DNA of 64,000 bases from Arctopsyche grandis (Eukaryota > Arthropoda > Insecta > Trichoptera > Hydropsychidae): the NCBI RefSeq assembly GCF_051622035.1, contig NC_135362.1, positions 6,327,501 to 6,391,500 of the forward strand. Direction: 5' to 3'. The notes beneath the pieces are model-generated. The model was not told the origin of the DNA. It was given only the letters and a program-made list of their open reading frames with translations, and did no database searches. The position numbers were made by a program, and so were the translations under genes. This document shows, in pieces, positions 1 through 12,403 of this stretch (position 1 is its first letter; every line of letters starts with the position of its first letter).

Positions 1-1059
1 CACGGATAATCCGCAAACCGGGTAATCCGCACCCGAATAATCTGAAATTAAACTGAAAACAAAAATTATCAACTAATTGGCTGCGTTCTACATATATATG
101 TATATATATATGTATGTACATACAATATACATAGTTATTCGTAAATCAAACAAGAACATACATTTTCCAAATACCTGATAATAACGTGATTAGAATACAA
201 ATGAATTTCCTTTGTTTCCATTGCATCATACTGGGAAAGGATATATGTATGTAAATACATACATACATATATAACACGTTCATAATATTCACATATTATT
301 CACACACATCTGAGTGAACAGAACAATTCCATGCGCTTAATACGAATGAGGATGCACTTGCGTTGTTTTCGAACAATTCATCTTAATGCAATTGCAGTTT
401 AAGACAGACATTGTATTCACCACACGGTCGCTGTGACATTTTCAACGACATACATACATACATAGATAAATATAAGGCATATGCATGTATAATATTACAA
501 TCTTATGTACATACATATGTGTTTGTTTAACTATGCATGTACGTAAATGCAACGGGAAGTTTAAATTAGAAACGATTACCCGTGGGAGTATATCTACGTT
601 AAACTCTTTTGTACGATCGATCATAACCTACTCGATTTGATATTATGACATAACGTTTATAGGTCACACTTTTCCATTATAAATACCATGACATTGTGCA
701 GGGACGTCATTTCAGCTTTTTCTAAGGTGTGGCAGGCAAAAATTAGTCAAATTGATTTTTTTTTTTATATCGGAATAAAAATGGAAAATATTCTTTATTC
801 TAATTGAGTTTTAAAATATAAAAAAATAAGTTTATTTTTGAAAAAATAATTATAAAAATATTATGTAAAAAGGCAAAAAAGCGGAAAAATTTTTGGAAAT
901 TTTTTTTTCCAAAAATCTTCACATGGTCAGCAAAAATCGTCCATCAAACTGTGTCACTAAAAAATTATCAATTAACTTAATTTCTACCGACTGTCTTTAC
1001 TTTATCTATGTACATATGTACGTAATAACAACAGATGAATTTGAGATTTTGAGATCATG
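1..1059. other. AT-rich intergenic DNA, no gene seen
   Basis: Very AT-rich sequence with short TATG/TACATA simple-repeat runs at about 95-125 and 240-275. The short open frames here have no recognisable motif and overlap one another on both strands, so none is reported as a gene. Confidence 0.6.
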
Positions 1060-1297
1060 CAAAAATTCGGCAAAAGATCGGAACTTATCGAATCTTGCCT
1101 TATCAAATTCGCCAGAAAGATTCAACTCAATTTTAATAATCACCATTTTAATAATTGCATCTGCGCACATCGAAAGGTTACTCGTCATCTGATGTGCAAT
1201 CTATCATTCAAGAAGACGAGAATTGCGTCTAAAGCTGCTGTCCAGTTTATCTGTCGTTCAGTCTGTCTGGTTGTTGTCGAGCGCTTGCACCAAACCC
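1060..1297 (+). repeat. Single arm of the Mutator-like MITE family
   Basis: This stretch matches the right arm of the two-armed elements at 14604-14997 and 40382-40764: the same GCCAGAAAG start, the same doubled TTTTAATAAT block, and the same end in TTGCACCAAACCC. No matching left arm is visible upstream, so it is a half element. Spurious short open frames cross it on both strands. Confidence 0.6.
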
Positions 1298-1898
1298 AAA
1301 AGGGACACACGCAACATTGTATGGTATCCCGACATGTACCGCCTACCATGTACGACATACCCCAGGCCAAAAAAACCCCTGGACATTAACCCCCCGTGCA
1401 AGTAACCCCCGTCATGGATAAAAATTGTTTAAAAATAGTAATAATTAATAATAAAGTAAATTAATAAATAATAATAAATTAAGTGTGGTTGTGGAGCATG
1501 TTGAATTTCAATTTATATACAATATTTAATTTCAATTTATTGTTGTAAATATAATAAATATCAATTTAATATACTTTTAGTCGCCAGTTAGCGTTTGCGT
1601 TCTGTGGTATTTAAAGTAAATGTTGATTTAAAGTAACTATTGATTACTGGCTTACCTCGATAAAATAAACGAATTTTTGTTATTAATCCACAAGAATAGT
1701 CGAAATATGATTTTTCTAAATTGAATTTTATTTAAATCTCATATAAAGACAATTTAATATATTATCCCTATTAATTCAATTCAGATTCGTGTAAATACGA
1801 GTAAATACCAGCACGCGCTTTTATCTCACAATTTTGCCGATTTAAAATTCAGCATACTTCCAATAAACCCTTTTAAACGAAAACAATGTCAATAAACA

Positions 1899-2310
1899 TG
1901 TTTCAATAGAAAATACTCAATATAAAATAGTATTAACAGTGGGAAAAAATCCCAAGTGAAAATACGTACTTTTGACTTTTGATTTGAACTGGATGACTAC
2001 TGGAGATTTGAAAGCTGAAAAGTACTACAAATGAAAGAGAAAATACCCAACTATGGATTCCAATATTTATTTGAACGGGAAATTGACAGATTTTAAGACA
2101 TCGAACAAACAATACGAAGATATAGAAAAATCGCGCGATTTAAAAAACACATATACCTATCTCCGAATCTTGAGACAATCAATATTTTTTATTACCAAAA
2201 TTCATTATTACTGGACATAGATCTATAAGAAAAGTCATATCTCGTCTCTGAACCAAAAAAAAAGTCGTAATTTTTCGAACAGTGTTATAGACGTCAATAT
2301 GTACATACAT
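1899..2310 (+). repeat. Unclassified interspersed repeat, uninterrupted copy
   Basis: About 400 bp shared with 11050-12005 and 12404-12420. Here the sequence runs straight through the two points where the second copy carries a SINE and a foldback element, so it acts as the empty-site reference. No terminal repeats or coding motifs were recognised, so the class is unknown. Confidence 0.6.
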
Positions 2311-2600
2311 ACGAGTACAGTTTATAATTGAAAATCCGGCAAGCACGATACCGTTTAATAAAAGACAAATAAAGAAATGAAGAGATTGAATGCAGCTCCA
2401 GACTCGAATTTAATGCAACTCCAGATCTTGCATCATTTGAACCGAATTTTAAAAAACATTCGTCGAACAGCATAAGAATCTCATTAAATTTATTTTATAG
2501 GGAAATTTAATTAAAAGAAAATATATTATATGTACTTTATAATTTTGTGTTTTTATTAAAACCATTTGTCAGTAATATAAGTATGACGAAATACACAGTA

Positions 2601-2604
<4 letters not shown>

Positions 2605-2655
<51 letters not shown>
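2605..2655. repeat. (TG)n microsatellite
   Basis: An uninterrupted TG dinucleotide run of about 51 bp. It generates a false His/Thr-repeat open frame on the minus strand. Confidence 0.97.
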
Positions 2656-2656
<1 letters not shown>

Positions 2657-2854
2657 TTAACGCTCGCCCAACATAATGAATGAATCGATAAAAATCGATA
2701 AAATCATTCTTCGTCGACGAGACGACTTTGCCGCGACTCGAACCAGTCATCTCAAAATAGCCTCATATAGGTCTAAACTGAGCTAATGGTCACGAACATC
2801 ACGCCAAATCCAATTCTTCATTTCGCCTTTTTTTTTTAAACATTAATTGAAAAA

Positions 2855-3345
2855 TTCCTTCTTGCTATATAAAAATACGTAATTATAATAACTTTATTTA
2901 GCGAGGTATTGAACCATATTTTTTTGTTTTCATATAAATATATATTTGTAATTAAATTGAAATTTTTTATATTTTGACGATATGTATTCGAAAAAAAATT
3001 TTGTTGTAAATACACATCATATGTATATGTACGTGATTTGCTATGTGTAATAATAATATTCAACATTACGAGGTCAATGATCATTTGTGTATAATTGGAA
3101 AATATTACATTTTGTTAACTTGTTATACGTAATAGCTAAACTTTTTTATGCATTAAATTAAAAATTAGAATACAATGTCATTACAGTTGTCTTCGACCTT
3201 ACACATGAATTATTTAGTTTACTTTTAAAATTACTGTTTCAGTTTCGATTCCGATTAATTATTATTATTCATATTGTACCTTTATTTTAAATCATGTATC
3301 AATCCGAAAGCACCAGTTGAAATTTCAACGGACTTTAAACTATTA
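2855..3345 (+). repeat. Degraded Helitron-like copy
   Basis: Shares several blocks, in the opposite orientation, with the element at 16966-17680: an ATTATAATAACTTTATTTAGCG block, a TTTCGATTCCGATTAATTATT block, and the palindromic GTTGAAATTTCAAC hairpin near 3318. The CTAG terminus expected after the hairpin is not recognisable here, so this copy is decayed at its end. Confidence 0.45.
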
Positions 3346-4379
3346 AATATAAATATTAAATTAAATATATTTAGAAGATCGAACTCATGTTCCTTCCATC
3401 CTTCGAAATATATCGAAGGATCGAACTCATGACCGATGACACATTTCTTTTAAGTTTTTTTATTTAATAACTTAATAATAACAAATTTCATGAAATACAA
3501 TCATTTTTTTTACATGGTGGTACAATTTAGTGGTACGAGAGTCAAAAAAGGTCAGGAATCGCTGCTCTAGAGTTTTAATTACGAATGTAAATTTAAATAT
3601 GTTTTATTTGAAACGAGTACACATTTTTCAGATTGGAAATATACTGAAAATTGCCAATTTAAAGGACAATTTCCAATGCTAAAATTTAATTTGAAACAAA
3701 CTAACGAGATTCAAATAACAAACGATCGATATCACATTAATTAAATGTTAGTCATTAATTTTCTATAATTTCTAATATGTAAATAGACTATGTCGTTGAA
3801 AGCATTAATAATTCACTCACGACTATTTTCTATATATGCATATATTATGTGTACAATATTATAATCACATCATAATTCATGAACGAATATGTACGTGTTC
3901 AACCATAATTAATATATTTGATTGTAAAGTATGATTAAGCCTAAAACACACAAATCGTGTTACACATAATGATTTTATGTAATTAATATAAAATATTATA
4001 ACTGAATTTCAACAGATATTCACATTGCATGTCATTTATTAATCTATAATGTTTACCCTACACCACAAAACATGTCAGAAAAAGCTATAGGATTTGTATT
4101 ACAAAACGTTTTACACGCGTTTAAATTTTTTAAACTTTAAAATGTTAATTTTTTTATTTTAATTTATCATTTTTTTTCTTTTGTCCGTCAATACGGTGCG
4201 CTATAGAGACATAATAACCAACTTTTGTTCTATATTGTGGAAAATAATTACTGGAAAAACAAAACCGCATTTAATGACAAGAAAATCGGCTTGTCACAAG
4301 CCACATTATCGTAGACCCTTCAACGCCATAACTCGGCTTCCATTCACGTAGAAAATTTTGTATTTCATTTCTTTTTTAA

Positions 4380-5337
4380 CCCTTTGGCTGCTACGAGGTT
4401 TTTCAATGTCCAAGCGAAAAATGCTAACATTTGTAATTATTTTGAAAAAAAAAAATATAATATTTTTTTTTACATACTTACTTCGCCGAACACTCGTAAT
4501 TTTTATAATACTTTATATACATTTTTAAGAAGCAGTCGTGGACTAGTGCTCTCTCTTTCTGTCTTGCTTTTACATGCGTGCGTGCGAAAGAGATACCTAC
4601 ATATATACACTAAATAAGTTTTGACGATTGTTTTCCGAGGCTTTATTCTTTTCAATAATCTATTTTTAGATATCGATGTATCCTTACAACATGCGATATA
4701 TTCGAAACAGGTAGCGGTCTCTCTCTCTTTCTTTCTTGGTTTTAATTGTGTACGTGTGAGCGAGACACACAAGGATGCGAAGTTTCTAATAATCAAATAA
4801 TTTTTCAACATGTATCATAAACATTTTGTATGCATTTCAGTTGCATTTGATTGATTGCATGAATTCGTGACGTCTCGTGACCTATATAATTGAAAGCGGA
4901 TTTCTATTGTTTTTTGCCATTTATTTTAACTCTGCAAAATGATATCGGACAGTGAAAGTGATGAAAGCGAAATAATAGCTCCTCGCCGAGGAACTCGACA
5001 AATCAGCAGCTCTACTGATTCTGAAAATGAATTTATCGACAATAATCAATTCCCAAGTAATAACTCCTTATATGACATTGACAACGAACCCGAAATTTAC
5101 TTTGATGATGAACCCGAAATTGAAGAGCTTTTATTTAAAAAATTGATAAATATTTATAAAGCTTGATTGAAAAATAAATATAAATACGTATATAAAAAAA
5201 ATGTTTCGTGCCACTGATGCGCTGGTGGCTCAAAGAAAGTATTGAAATACGACAATTAATGACGTCAACAACGATCGTCGTAGCAATCTTCGCCGATTTC
5301 AAAACAACGATTTATCGTTGTTGTAGCAGTCAAAGGG
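4380..5337 (+). mobile_element. Non-autonomous piggyBac-type element with TTAA flanks
   Basis: The left end is CCCTTTGGCTGCTAC, preceded by TTAA at 4376-4379. The right end is the reverse complement of CCCTTTGACTGCTAC, followed by TTAA at 5338-5341. Terminal repeats match at 14 of 15 bases. A TTAA duplication with termini starting in CCC is the signature of the piggyBac superfamily. At 958 bp it is too short for a transposase of about 600 residues; inside is only a short acidic reading frame (4939-5166). Confidence 0.85.
4939..5166 (+). pseudogene. Remnant of piggyBac transposase N-terminus
   Basis: A 75-residue frame opening MISDSESDESEIIAPRRG, rich in Ser, Asp and Glu and ending IEELLFKKLINIYKA. 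The acidic, low-complexity N-terminus resembles the N-terminal regions of piggyBac transposases, but the DDD catalytic core and the C-terminal cysteine-rich finger are absent. It sits between matched piggyBac-type terminal repeats. The ATG has a favourable context (GCAAAATGA), with a TATATAAT-like box about 55 bp upstream, so transcription is possible. It could be a deletion derivative making a short acidic peptide or simply a relic. The assignment rests on location plus composition, not on a catalytic motif. Confidence 0.5.
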
Positions 5338-5341
5338 TTAA

Positions 5342-6949
5342 GACACGGTCGTTCAAATGAAATCTTGACACAGTGTCATTTTCCTTATTATTCTCGTTTT
5401 TGAACGATTTTTTTTATAAAGACAATCTTAACGTATCCATTTACTATTATTTGGACCACATATCACGGTAATTTAAGTCGTTTTTTATTTCACGGTAATT
5501 TAAGTTTGAAATTTTTAAATCCCGACCCTTGAAAATGTTTTAAGATAATCTGAGCCTGTAAGTTTCCCTACATTTGCGCTCAATTTGTATCGAAAACGCT
5601 CCCATAACCGACATGTGTGAACGTGTATGTATGTTTAATTATCAAATTTTGTGTTGTGACCTTCTTATATTCCTCAAATACATAGATTAAGTCATGGGTT
5701 GGTCGCAACAGATTTTTTTATGATAATCTACCCATGGAAGAAAAAGGTTTAAACAATAGAGCTGTGGTTCTAATAATAATCAGCGGGTGCGAGAGGCGTT
5801 TCTAATAATATAAATTTAGTTTTTTAAAAAATAAATAAAATAACACATTTCATTCATATTAATAAATTCAAGTCTGAAGTCAAGACCTATTTTAATTGAA
5901 TTTCATAGTCCATAAACGGAGGGGGTGGGGGGTATGCAACACTTCATCAAAATATATAATACGTACATTTTCGAAATAAAATTGACGAACACCTATATGT
6001 ACATACATACATACATACAAAATTAGCTCGTTTAACAGTAGATGATACTTTACGAGAAAAAAATTAATGAAAAGAAAAGTATCAAAGAAGAATTCCACAC
6101 AAACTATAAGAAAAAAAAAATAAAAGCGGCTCGTTTCTTTTGGAAACAATGCGACAGTTCAGCGATCTGGAATGAAATATTCACTCAGTATGCCGAATAC
6201 TGGTAAACATTACGCTTCAATTATTTTATTTTTACAATATTTTTAAATCAATGAATTGCAAAAATATTTGAATAAAGACTGGCAAGAAATGGAGGATATA
6301 TAATTGGAAAATATACCACTAATGAACACAAAGAACCGCAAATATAACAAACAATAAAGGGAAGAAAATAGTAAATGAGAATTTAAATTTTTTTTTAAAT
6401 ACGTTTTTGGCAACCTTCTATATCGGATAGATTAACTTTATACATACATACATATGTAAGTAAGTGAACGCTTTCTGCTTTATTTTTTTGACTCAACTGA
6501 TTGTGACGCTTTTGATTTATCAAGAATTCATTCACACAGCTGGTGGGGAGGGGAGGGAAAGATGAAGTCTAATGACTTGACCCCCCCCCCCCCTATAAAT
6601 AATTTCAACTTTTGATTAAAAAATATCTACTTTTGATTAAAAAATAAGTACTGTGATATAAAATGGCATAAAAAAAGGTATTCAAATTTTAACTTTAACT
6701 TGTTCTATTTAATTTTTAACTGTTCAATATTTTTACAATTTTGATCAAATATAATATCAACAATGATATAAATTATAATGATACAAGATGAAAATGTATA
6801 AATTTGGTAAATGAAAAAAAAGTGGTCAATCTACATATACATATGTAACTATGTATGTATATGGCAAAGATTTTATCTCACAAAGGCATACATCGATTGG
6901 GCAAGATTTAAATGCGTAGGAAACTACAAAAAATTACATATACATCTTT
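5342..6949. other. AT-rich intergenic DNA, no gene seen
   Basis: No reading frame here shows a motif. Notable only for a poly-C tract at about 6581-6592 and short TACATACA runs near 6001 and 6442. Confidence 0.55.
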
Positions 6950-7885
6950 ACTTTTCTTGTTAATGCCTTGTCCGCATCCGGACGTTGGTGACCAACTCGT
7001 CGATTATTTGAAGATATCCGCATCGGTCTTCAGCGGCTCGGAACAGCTCTTCGACGCTCATATCGGTCCACATGCGCATGTTTCGAAGCCAAGATAACTT
7101 TTTCCTGCCAATCCATTTTTTTCCTTCTATTTTCTCCATGGTTATCAAACGGAGAAATTCGTATTTTGGAGCCCGTATCATGTGTCCGAGGTACTGCATC
7201 TTTCTTCGCTTGATGACAGAAACAAGTTACCTGCCTCTCCCCATCATGCCGAGGATAGCTTCGTTTGATATCTTTTTGGTCCACGGAATCTTCAGCATAC
7301 GCCTGTAGACCCACACCTCAAAAGCTTCGATGTGGCTGATCATCTTGGTCTTCAGAGTCTACGTCTCACATCCGTGTAATAATACTGTCCAGACGTAGCT
7401 CTTCGCGAATCTCAACCGCGTATGAAGATTGAGATGCTTGTTTGTAAGCGCCTTCATTTTTATAAATGCTGCTCTAGCCATCTCGATGTGGATTCTTATA
7501 TCTTCATCTGGGTCCATCTCTTCATTCAGCCAGGTACCTAGGTATTTAAATCATTCTACTCTCTCTCTATCACCTCTCCATCCAACGTTAGATCACCGGT
7601 GTCTGTTTGCATTCTATTTACTATCATAAATGTTGCCTTCTTTATATTTATGCGCAGACCTCTTCGATTGCTTTCTGGATGTACACGGTCTAGAGATCTT
7701 TGCAGGTCTGCTAATTTTTCAGCGACTAGTGCCGTGTCATCAGCATATCTTATATTGGTGATCGTCTCGCCGCCCACCTTGATGCCCTCCGCCTCTTGGA
7801 GAGCATCGTGGAAGATGGATTCGGTGTAGGTGTTAAAAAGAGTAGGTGATAGGATGCATCCTTACCTGACGCCCCGACGCTGAGT
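6950..7885 (-). pseudogene. 5'-truncated, frameshifted RTE-type reverse transcriptase
   Basis: Read on the minus strand, this is the C-terminal half of the RTE-clade retrotransposon protein seen uninterrupted at 49542-50813. It begins near the RQGC motif (about 7870). It contains the [10 protein letters not shown] catalytic motif (about 7725), the [10 protein letters not shown] block, and the conserved tail ending RTRH-stop at 6960. The frame is broken at several points, including between 7556 and 7440 and between 7320 and 7200. The 5' half and the endonuclease are missing. It abuts a foldback repeat fragment at its 5' break. Non-functional relic. Confidence 0.85.
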
Positions 7886-7889
7886 TATA

Positions 7890-8128
7890 CACCTAATATA
7901 TGGGTCTACGTGACGCACACCTAATATATGGGTCTACGTCTGCACGCGCACATTAATACGGGAGGAAAAGCTTGTTCCTCTTGTTCCTGTTGTATCCTGC
8001 TCGCGAAAATTAAGTGAGTATGTACCGTTTACCATGCACCCTTTTTTTTAATCTTTCGACTTAAGATCTTTCGATTTTCGATCTTTGCCTTCCGATATTT
8101 GCATTTTCTGTAATTTAACATTCTGGTA
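7890..8128 (+). repeat. Partial copy of the 12013-12396 foldback element
   Basis: Matches the right arm of the foldback element at 12013-12396, including CGGGAGGAAAAGC, ATCCTGCTCGCG, CGACTTAAGATCTTTCG and CTTTGCCTTCCGATATTTGC. Its left edge holds a short direct duplication of CACCTAATATATGGGTCTAC. The left arm is missing. Confidence 0.7.
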
Positions 8129-8199
8129 TAATATCGAAAGAGATATATGTATAATATTGTAAGGTTTGTTGGGAGCATCGAAAATAAATCCTAAATAAA

Positions 8200-8500
8200 G
8201 TTCCTATGACAATGATATCGATTCCAATTTGGATTTCAATTCCGTTTCCGGACTATTTTATTATTTCCGGATCTGGATGCCTTTTTAAATTCCGGATCAG
8301 AACTATTTTTTCAGTTCCGGTTCCTTTATAAATACAAAAAACTATTCGCAGTGTGTGTGTAATTTCTGATTGGCCGTCATTAAATTTTTTTGTCGATTCA
8401 AATAAATTTAATAAAAAACAAATGAATATTTACTGCTAGATTTGTCATGCTTAAGTGGTTTATATTATAAATACCGAGTGAACCCGAGTAAATCCACTAG
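8200..8500 (+). mobile_element. Helitron-like 3' part with decayed internal minisatellite
   Basis: Ends in CTAG at 8497-8500, followed by T. The preceding block (ACAAATGAATATTTACT to AACCCGAGTAAA) matches the complete short element at 45281-45490. Upstream (8215-8335) lies a degenerate array of units like TTCCGGATC, the reverse complement of the array at 46160-46560. Helitrons end in CTRR and insert between A and T, which fits; the 5' TC end was not fixed. Confidence 0.55.
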
Positions 8501-9334
8501 TACATAATAAAATACAATATAAAATAAAATTGTACAATTCGATACAAAATGAAATGCAATACAAAATAAAAATACGCAATAAATACGAAATGAAAAAAAA
8601 TACCCCTCACTTTTTACTCGTGCTTGCTGTAGGTTTTTTGAATTTCAAATCAACCCTCCTCCTCTCCAATTGTTTACCGACTCCATTTTAAGCGAATATA
8701 TACGTTTGCATATATAGGCAGAGAAATGTTATAACAATGTTATTATAACATTTATTATAAATATAATATTTCTTTGTATATAGGTACATATATATAATAC
8801 ATACGGTGCACATGTAAAAATATAAACTGAAAATTTTTATTGTGTGCGTTCGTTTGTTTTTCTTTTTGTTTCATTTGAAAACATATAAATCATTCAAATA
8901 TGCGGTTTAGTTGTTGGGTTATTTACGTAATAAATCTGTTTACAAAATTGTTATTTTCCAAAATGTAATATATCCGAAGTTATTATATTATCCTGAAAAT
9001 ATGTACAAATATCATATGCGTAATACTGATCAAAATGAAAAGTTTATTTATATTTTAGAATTAAAATGGGAACAAAAACAAGCGATGCTTTTATTTGACG
9101 TACTATTTCTACGTATGAACATATGTTATTAAAATTATTGCGAAACTATTTTCATTTTATATTCTAATTCAAATGTACGTATTATATGTAAAATTATATG
9201 TAAAAGTTCTCACAAAGTATAGATATTTTCTGTAAAATGTTTAATATCGAATTAAAGTAGTATATATGTGGATTTAGTGTTTCTGTGTACAATGTTAGAC
9301 CTGATGACATGAAAATTTTAGCGTTTCTACAATA

Positions 9335-9813
9335 CTAGTGTTGTCCCCGATGACATATCATCGCATGGGCATATTAAGTTATGAAATTAAAAATAAAAAT
9401 TTGTCAAATACCTTTTAAATATATTTAATTTATATTTAATTGTTTAATACGAAAAAAAAGGTAAAAACTATCTAACTTTCTATGTGTAAACAATATAAAA
9501 CACCAATAGAAAAATTAATTAATTAAATAAATGGCGGTTGATTCTCTGCCAAGCGGAAACATTAATAGCGATCAGTATATTTATTTATTTATTTAATATA
9601 CAAGGATACCAGTGTCTTTACAGGTCACCCCAATATGACACTGTGGCCAGACAATATATAGAAGCTTTTTTTCTTGTGTTATTGTATTCGTATATAAGTT
9701 TTGGCAGTAGTTTAGCTGTGACGTACATATGTACATATGTCGAATCGAAACGACTATTTAGTACGGCGAGCGTTATCTCAGACAGACAGACAGACAGACA
9801 GATGGAATAGCGA
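9335..9813 (-). mobile_element. Non-autonomous Helitron-like element
   Basis: On the minus strand the 3' end has a perfect six-base-pair stem (CGATGA / TCATCG), then CTAG (9338-9335), then T. The likely 5' end is TCGCTATTC, with TC at 9813-9812 and a flanking A on the minus strand. It matches the copy at 32125-34597, which has the same termini. Helitrons show a 5' TC, a hairpin near a CTRR 3' end and no target duplication. Inside lies a fragment of a SINE/LINE 3' tail (9590-9648). Confidence 0.7.
9590..9648 (-). repeat. SINE/LINE 3'-tail fragment with terminal stem-loop
   Basis: On the minus strand: a stem-loop with the loop block ATTGGGGTGACCTGTA and paired flanks around CAGTGTC / GACACTG, followed by an (ATTTA)n-type tail. 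It belongs to the conserved 3' stem-loop family described in the findings, and it lies inside a Helitron-like element. Confidence 0.65.
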
Positions 9814-10999
9814 TATTATATACATATATGATGATGATGTACACCTGTTGAAAAAAGTAAGGCTTAATACCTCTTACCCAACGATTTATCTTGAAACCTG
9901 GAAATAATTTTTCATTTGATTACTATTGTACATATTTAAAAAAAAATATCAATAACATAATACTTCAGTTTATCTATATATGTATGTATAAGTTGAGTAT
10001 GATAAATTAAGACTGGTTAGCAAGAATTGAAATTTATACATAATACTATGAGATTTTCTGGGAAACTTCACTTTTTTAATTTTCTTTTACAACTTTCATT
10101 CATCCGAACAACCCCAGGCAATTCAGCTAATGTATGCGTATTTATTTTTTTATCTTAAAATTGGGCTCAACATTTTTAATGAAAGGAAACGAGATAACCT
10201 TTTTCTGGAACAAAAAAGAAATTTATGTATTTAGGATAGAAGATTTTATATCTGCCCTCAAGTAATGATTTAACTTTATTTAACCTGCTAATAATAAAAT
10301 AAGTAAAACGAAATAATACCAATCCACCTTCAACCATGTCAAAAGAGAGGGGAGGGCAATAGTCGATTTATTTAAAAAATTTGCACTTTTGTACGAATTG
10401 CAAATATATAAAATTATTTTCCATATTACCGAGTAATATCTGGTATTGCATTTACTTACATATGTATTATATGTATGTGTGTATATGTTGGCGTTTTATC
10501 CAACTGGCCAACTGGCTTTTTGGGTCATTCATATTCGAATACAATTCAACTAATAGAATATATCTCTACAAGCGCAAATACGCTTTCAACAATGTGCGCC
10601 AGTTGTGACAGCTCTGATATTTTTACGAATGTTTTAAAATTCAATAATGCGTTAATATTTGCTAGGTATTATGAATAAAAGAAATGTGAATTTGTAGTAC
10701 GATAACTCTAAGAATGTGTCCAAAACAAAAGTGTGACTTTCCAACTCAATTTACTAGTCGAGTTACGTTTTCACGAAAGTCTAACCTCTCCATCTAACCT
10801 GGTACCAAACTATAATTGAACTGTATTTTCAGTTGTAATATATTTTGACCAGTTAGAATGTAATTCGCCATACGAAGTTGAAATAGTTCAAATATATTTC
10901 GACTGGAAGATACACTTCAACTGTAATACGAGTATATTATGTACAAAACTGTTCGACAGATGACGACTTTTTTTTTGGTTCACGAACACTTTTTTTTTG
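9814..10999. other. AT-rich intergenic DNA, no gene seen
   Basis: The open frames at 10381-10680 carry no recognised motif and have poor context. No terminal repeats were recognised. Confidence 0.5.
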
Positions 11000-11049
11000 G
11001 TTAGTGAACACGAATCTGGTAATAATAGTGTGGCCAGAAAACTATTCCA

Positions 11050-12012
11050 ATAAATATTTTTCAATAGAAAATACTCAATATAAAATAGTATTAACAATGG
11101 GAAAAAATCCCGAGTGAAAATACGTACTTTTAACTTTTGATTTGAACTGGACGACTCCTTAGAGAAATTTGAAAGCTGAAAAGTACTACAAATGAAAGAT
11201 AAAATACCCAACTATAGATTTCAATATTAATTTTGAACAGGAAATTGACAGATTTTGAGACGTCGACCGATCAACACGAAGTTATAGAAAAGTTGCCCGA
11301 TTTAAAAAACACATATTTATTTATTTATTTAATTTATTATTTTAAAATATAATGACCAGTGTGACCTGACAGGTTGCCCCAAAGCGTCACACCGGTCTTT
11401 TTTTTATTTTTTTTATTTTATTTTTTTTTATTTCATACCAGGAAGGCATTACAGGTAAACCCCAATGCGCCTTCCTGGCCAAATTACAAACAATACAGCA
11501 TTTTTTATTATATAAGTCGCTAAATTACGAGACACTGACTTAAACTCGACAATTAACGAGACATCTATGAATTGTACATACATTTTTATTGTAATATTTA
11601 CATTAATCATACTCAAATAGTGGTGACATAGTGGGTAGGAAGGATTTTTAGCCAATTTTTAATCGGGAATCGTTTCAACAATGAAATCAGAGAAAATTGG
11701 CAAACTCTGATAGGAAACGATCAACCAGGAGTCACAAATCCTGGTCTGACCAGCAGCATTACAGATATACTCAGAAAAATTATTTTCAATCGAGGTCAGC
11801 TCAAGGGATCGAACTCGGCGCCTCTCAGTGTTAAGCAGAAGCTTAACGACCGAGCCACGCTGCTGGCTTAACGTCACATATGTATATGTATCTCCGAATC
11901 TTGAGCCAATCAACATTTTTTATTACCAAATTCGTGTTTACTGGGCATAGATCTATAAGAAAAGTCATATCTTGTCTTGGAACCATCTGTCGTGTCAAAC
12001 AGTGTAATTAAT
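11050..12012 (+). repeat. Second copy of the unclassified repeat, interrupted
   Basis: Matches 1899-2310 over 11050-11311 and 11888-12006. The break at CACATAT holds a SINE, and the break after CAGTGT holds a foldback element. Sequence beyond the second insertion (ATATGTCAAT, about 12410) also matches the reference copy. Confidence 0.65.
11312..11887 (-). mobile_element. tRNA-derived SINE, minus strand, with target duplication
   Basis: The minus-strand 5' head (about 11876-11800) has a tRNA-like A box, GTGGCTCGGTCGTTAAGC, and a B box, GAGTTCGATCCC, the internal RNA polymerase III promoter. A central domain containing GATCGTTTCCTATCAGAG is shared with the SINEs at 15045, 19785 and 60100. The 3' end is a stem-loop (11480-11437) followed by an A/T-rich tail, and a second tail fragment with its own stem-loop (11397-11354) follows. 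The copy is bounded by CACATAT on both sides. Confidence 0.8.
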
Positions 12013-12396
12013 GGGTCTCCGTGACGAGACAGAATGTTAAATTACAGAAAACACAAATATCGGAAGGCAAAGATCGAAAATCGAAAGATCTTAAGTCGAC
12101 AGATCAAAAAAAAAATGGTGCATGGTAAACTCACTTAATTTGCGCGAGCAGGATACATCAGGAACAAGAAGAACAGGCTTTTCCTCCCGTATTAATGTGC
12201 GCGCGCAGAATACGGGAGGAAAAGCATGTTCCTCTTGTACCTGTTGTATCCTGCTCGCGCAAATTAAGTGAGTAAGTACCGTTTACCATGCACCATTTTT
12301 TTTTATCTTTCGACTTAAGATCTTTCGATTTTCGATCTTTGCCTTCCGATATTTGCGTTTTCTGTCGTTTAACATTCTGTCTCGTCACGTAGACCC
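12013..12396. mobile_element. Foldback element with arms of about 190 bp
   Basis: Two arms are near-perfect reverse complements: GGGTCTCCGTGACGAGACAG at the left, and its counterpart ending AGACCC at the right. They are separated by a loop of about 20 bp centred on TGCGCGCGCA (about 12200). The 7 bp AATTAAT flanks it on both sides (12006-12012 and 12397-12403). No coding capacity. The superfamily is not clear: the terminus GGGTCT and the duplication length do not match a class I am sure of. Confidence 0.8.
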
Positions 12397-12403
12397 AATT
12401 AAT

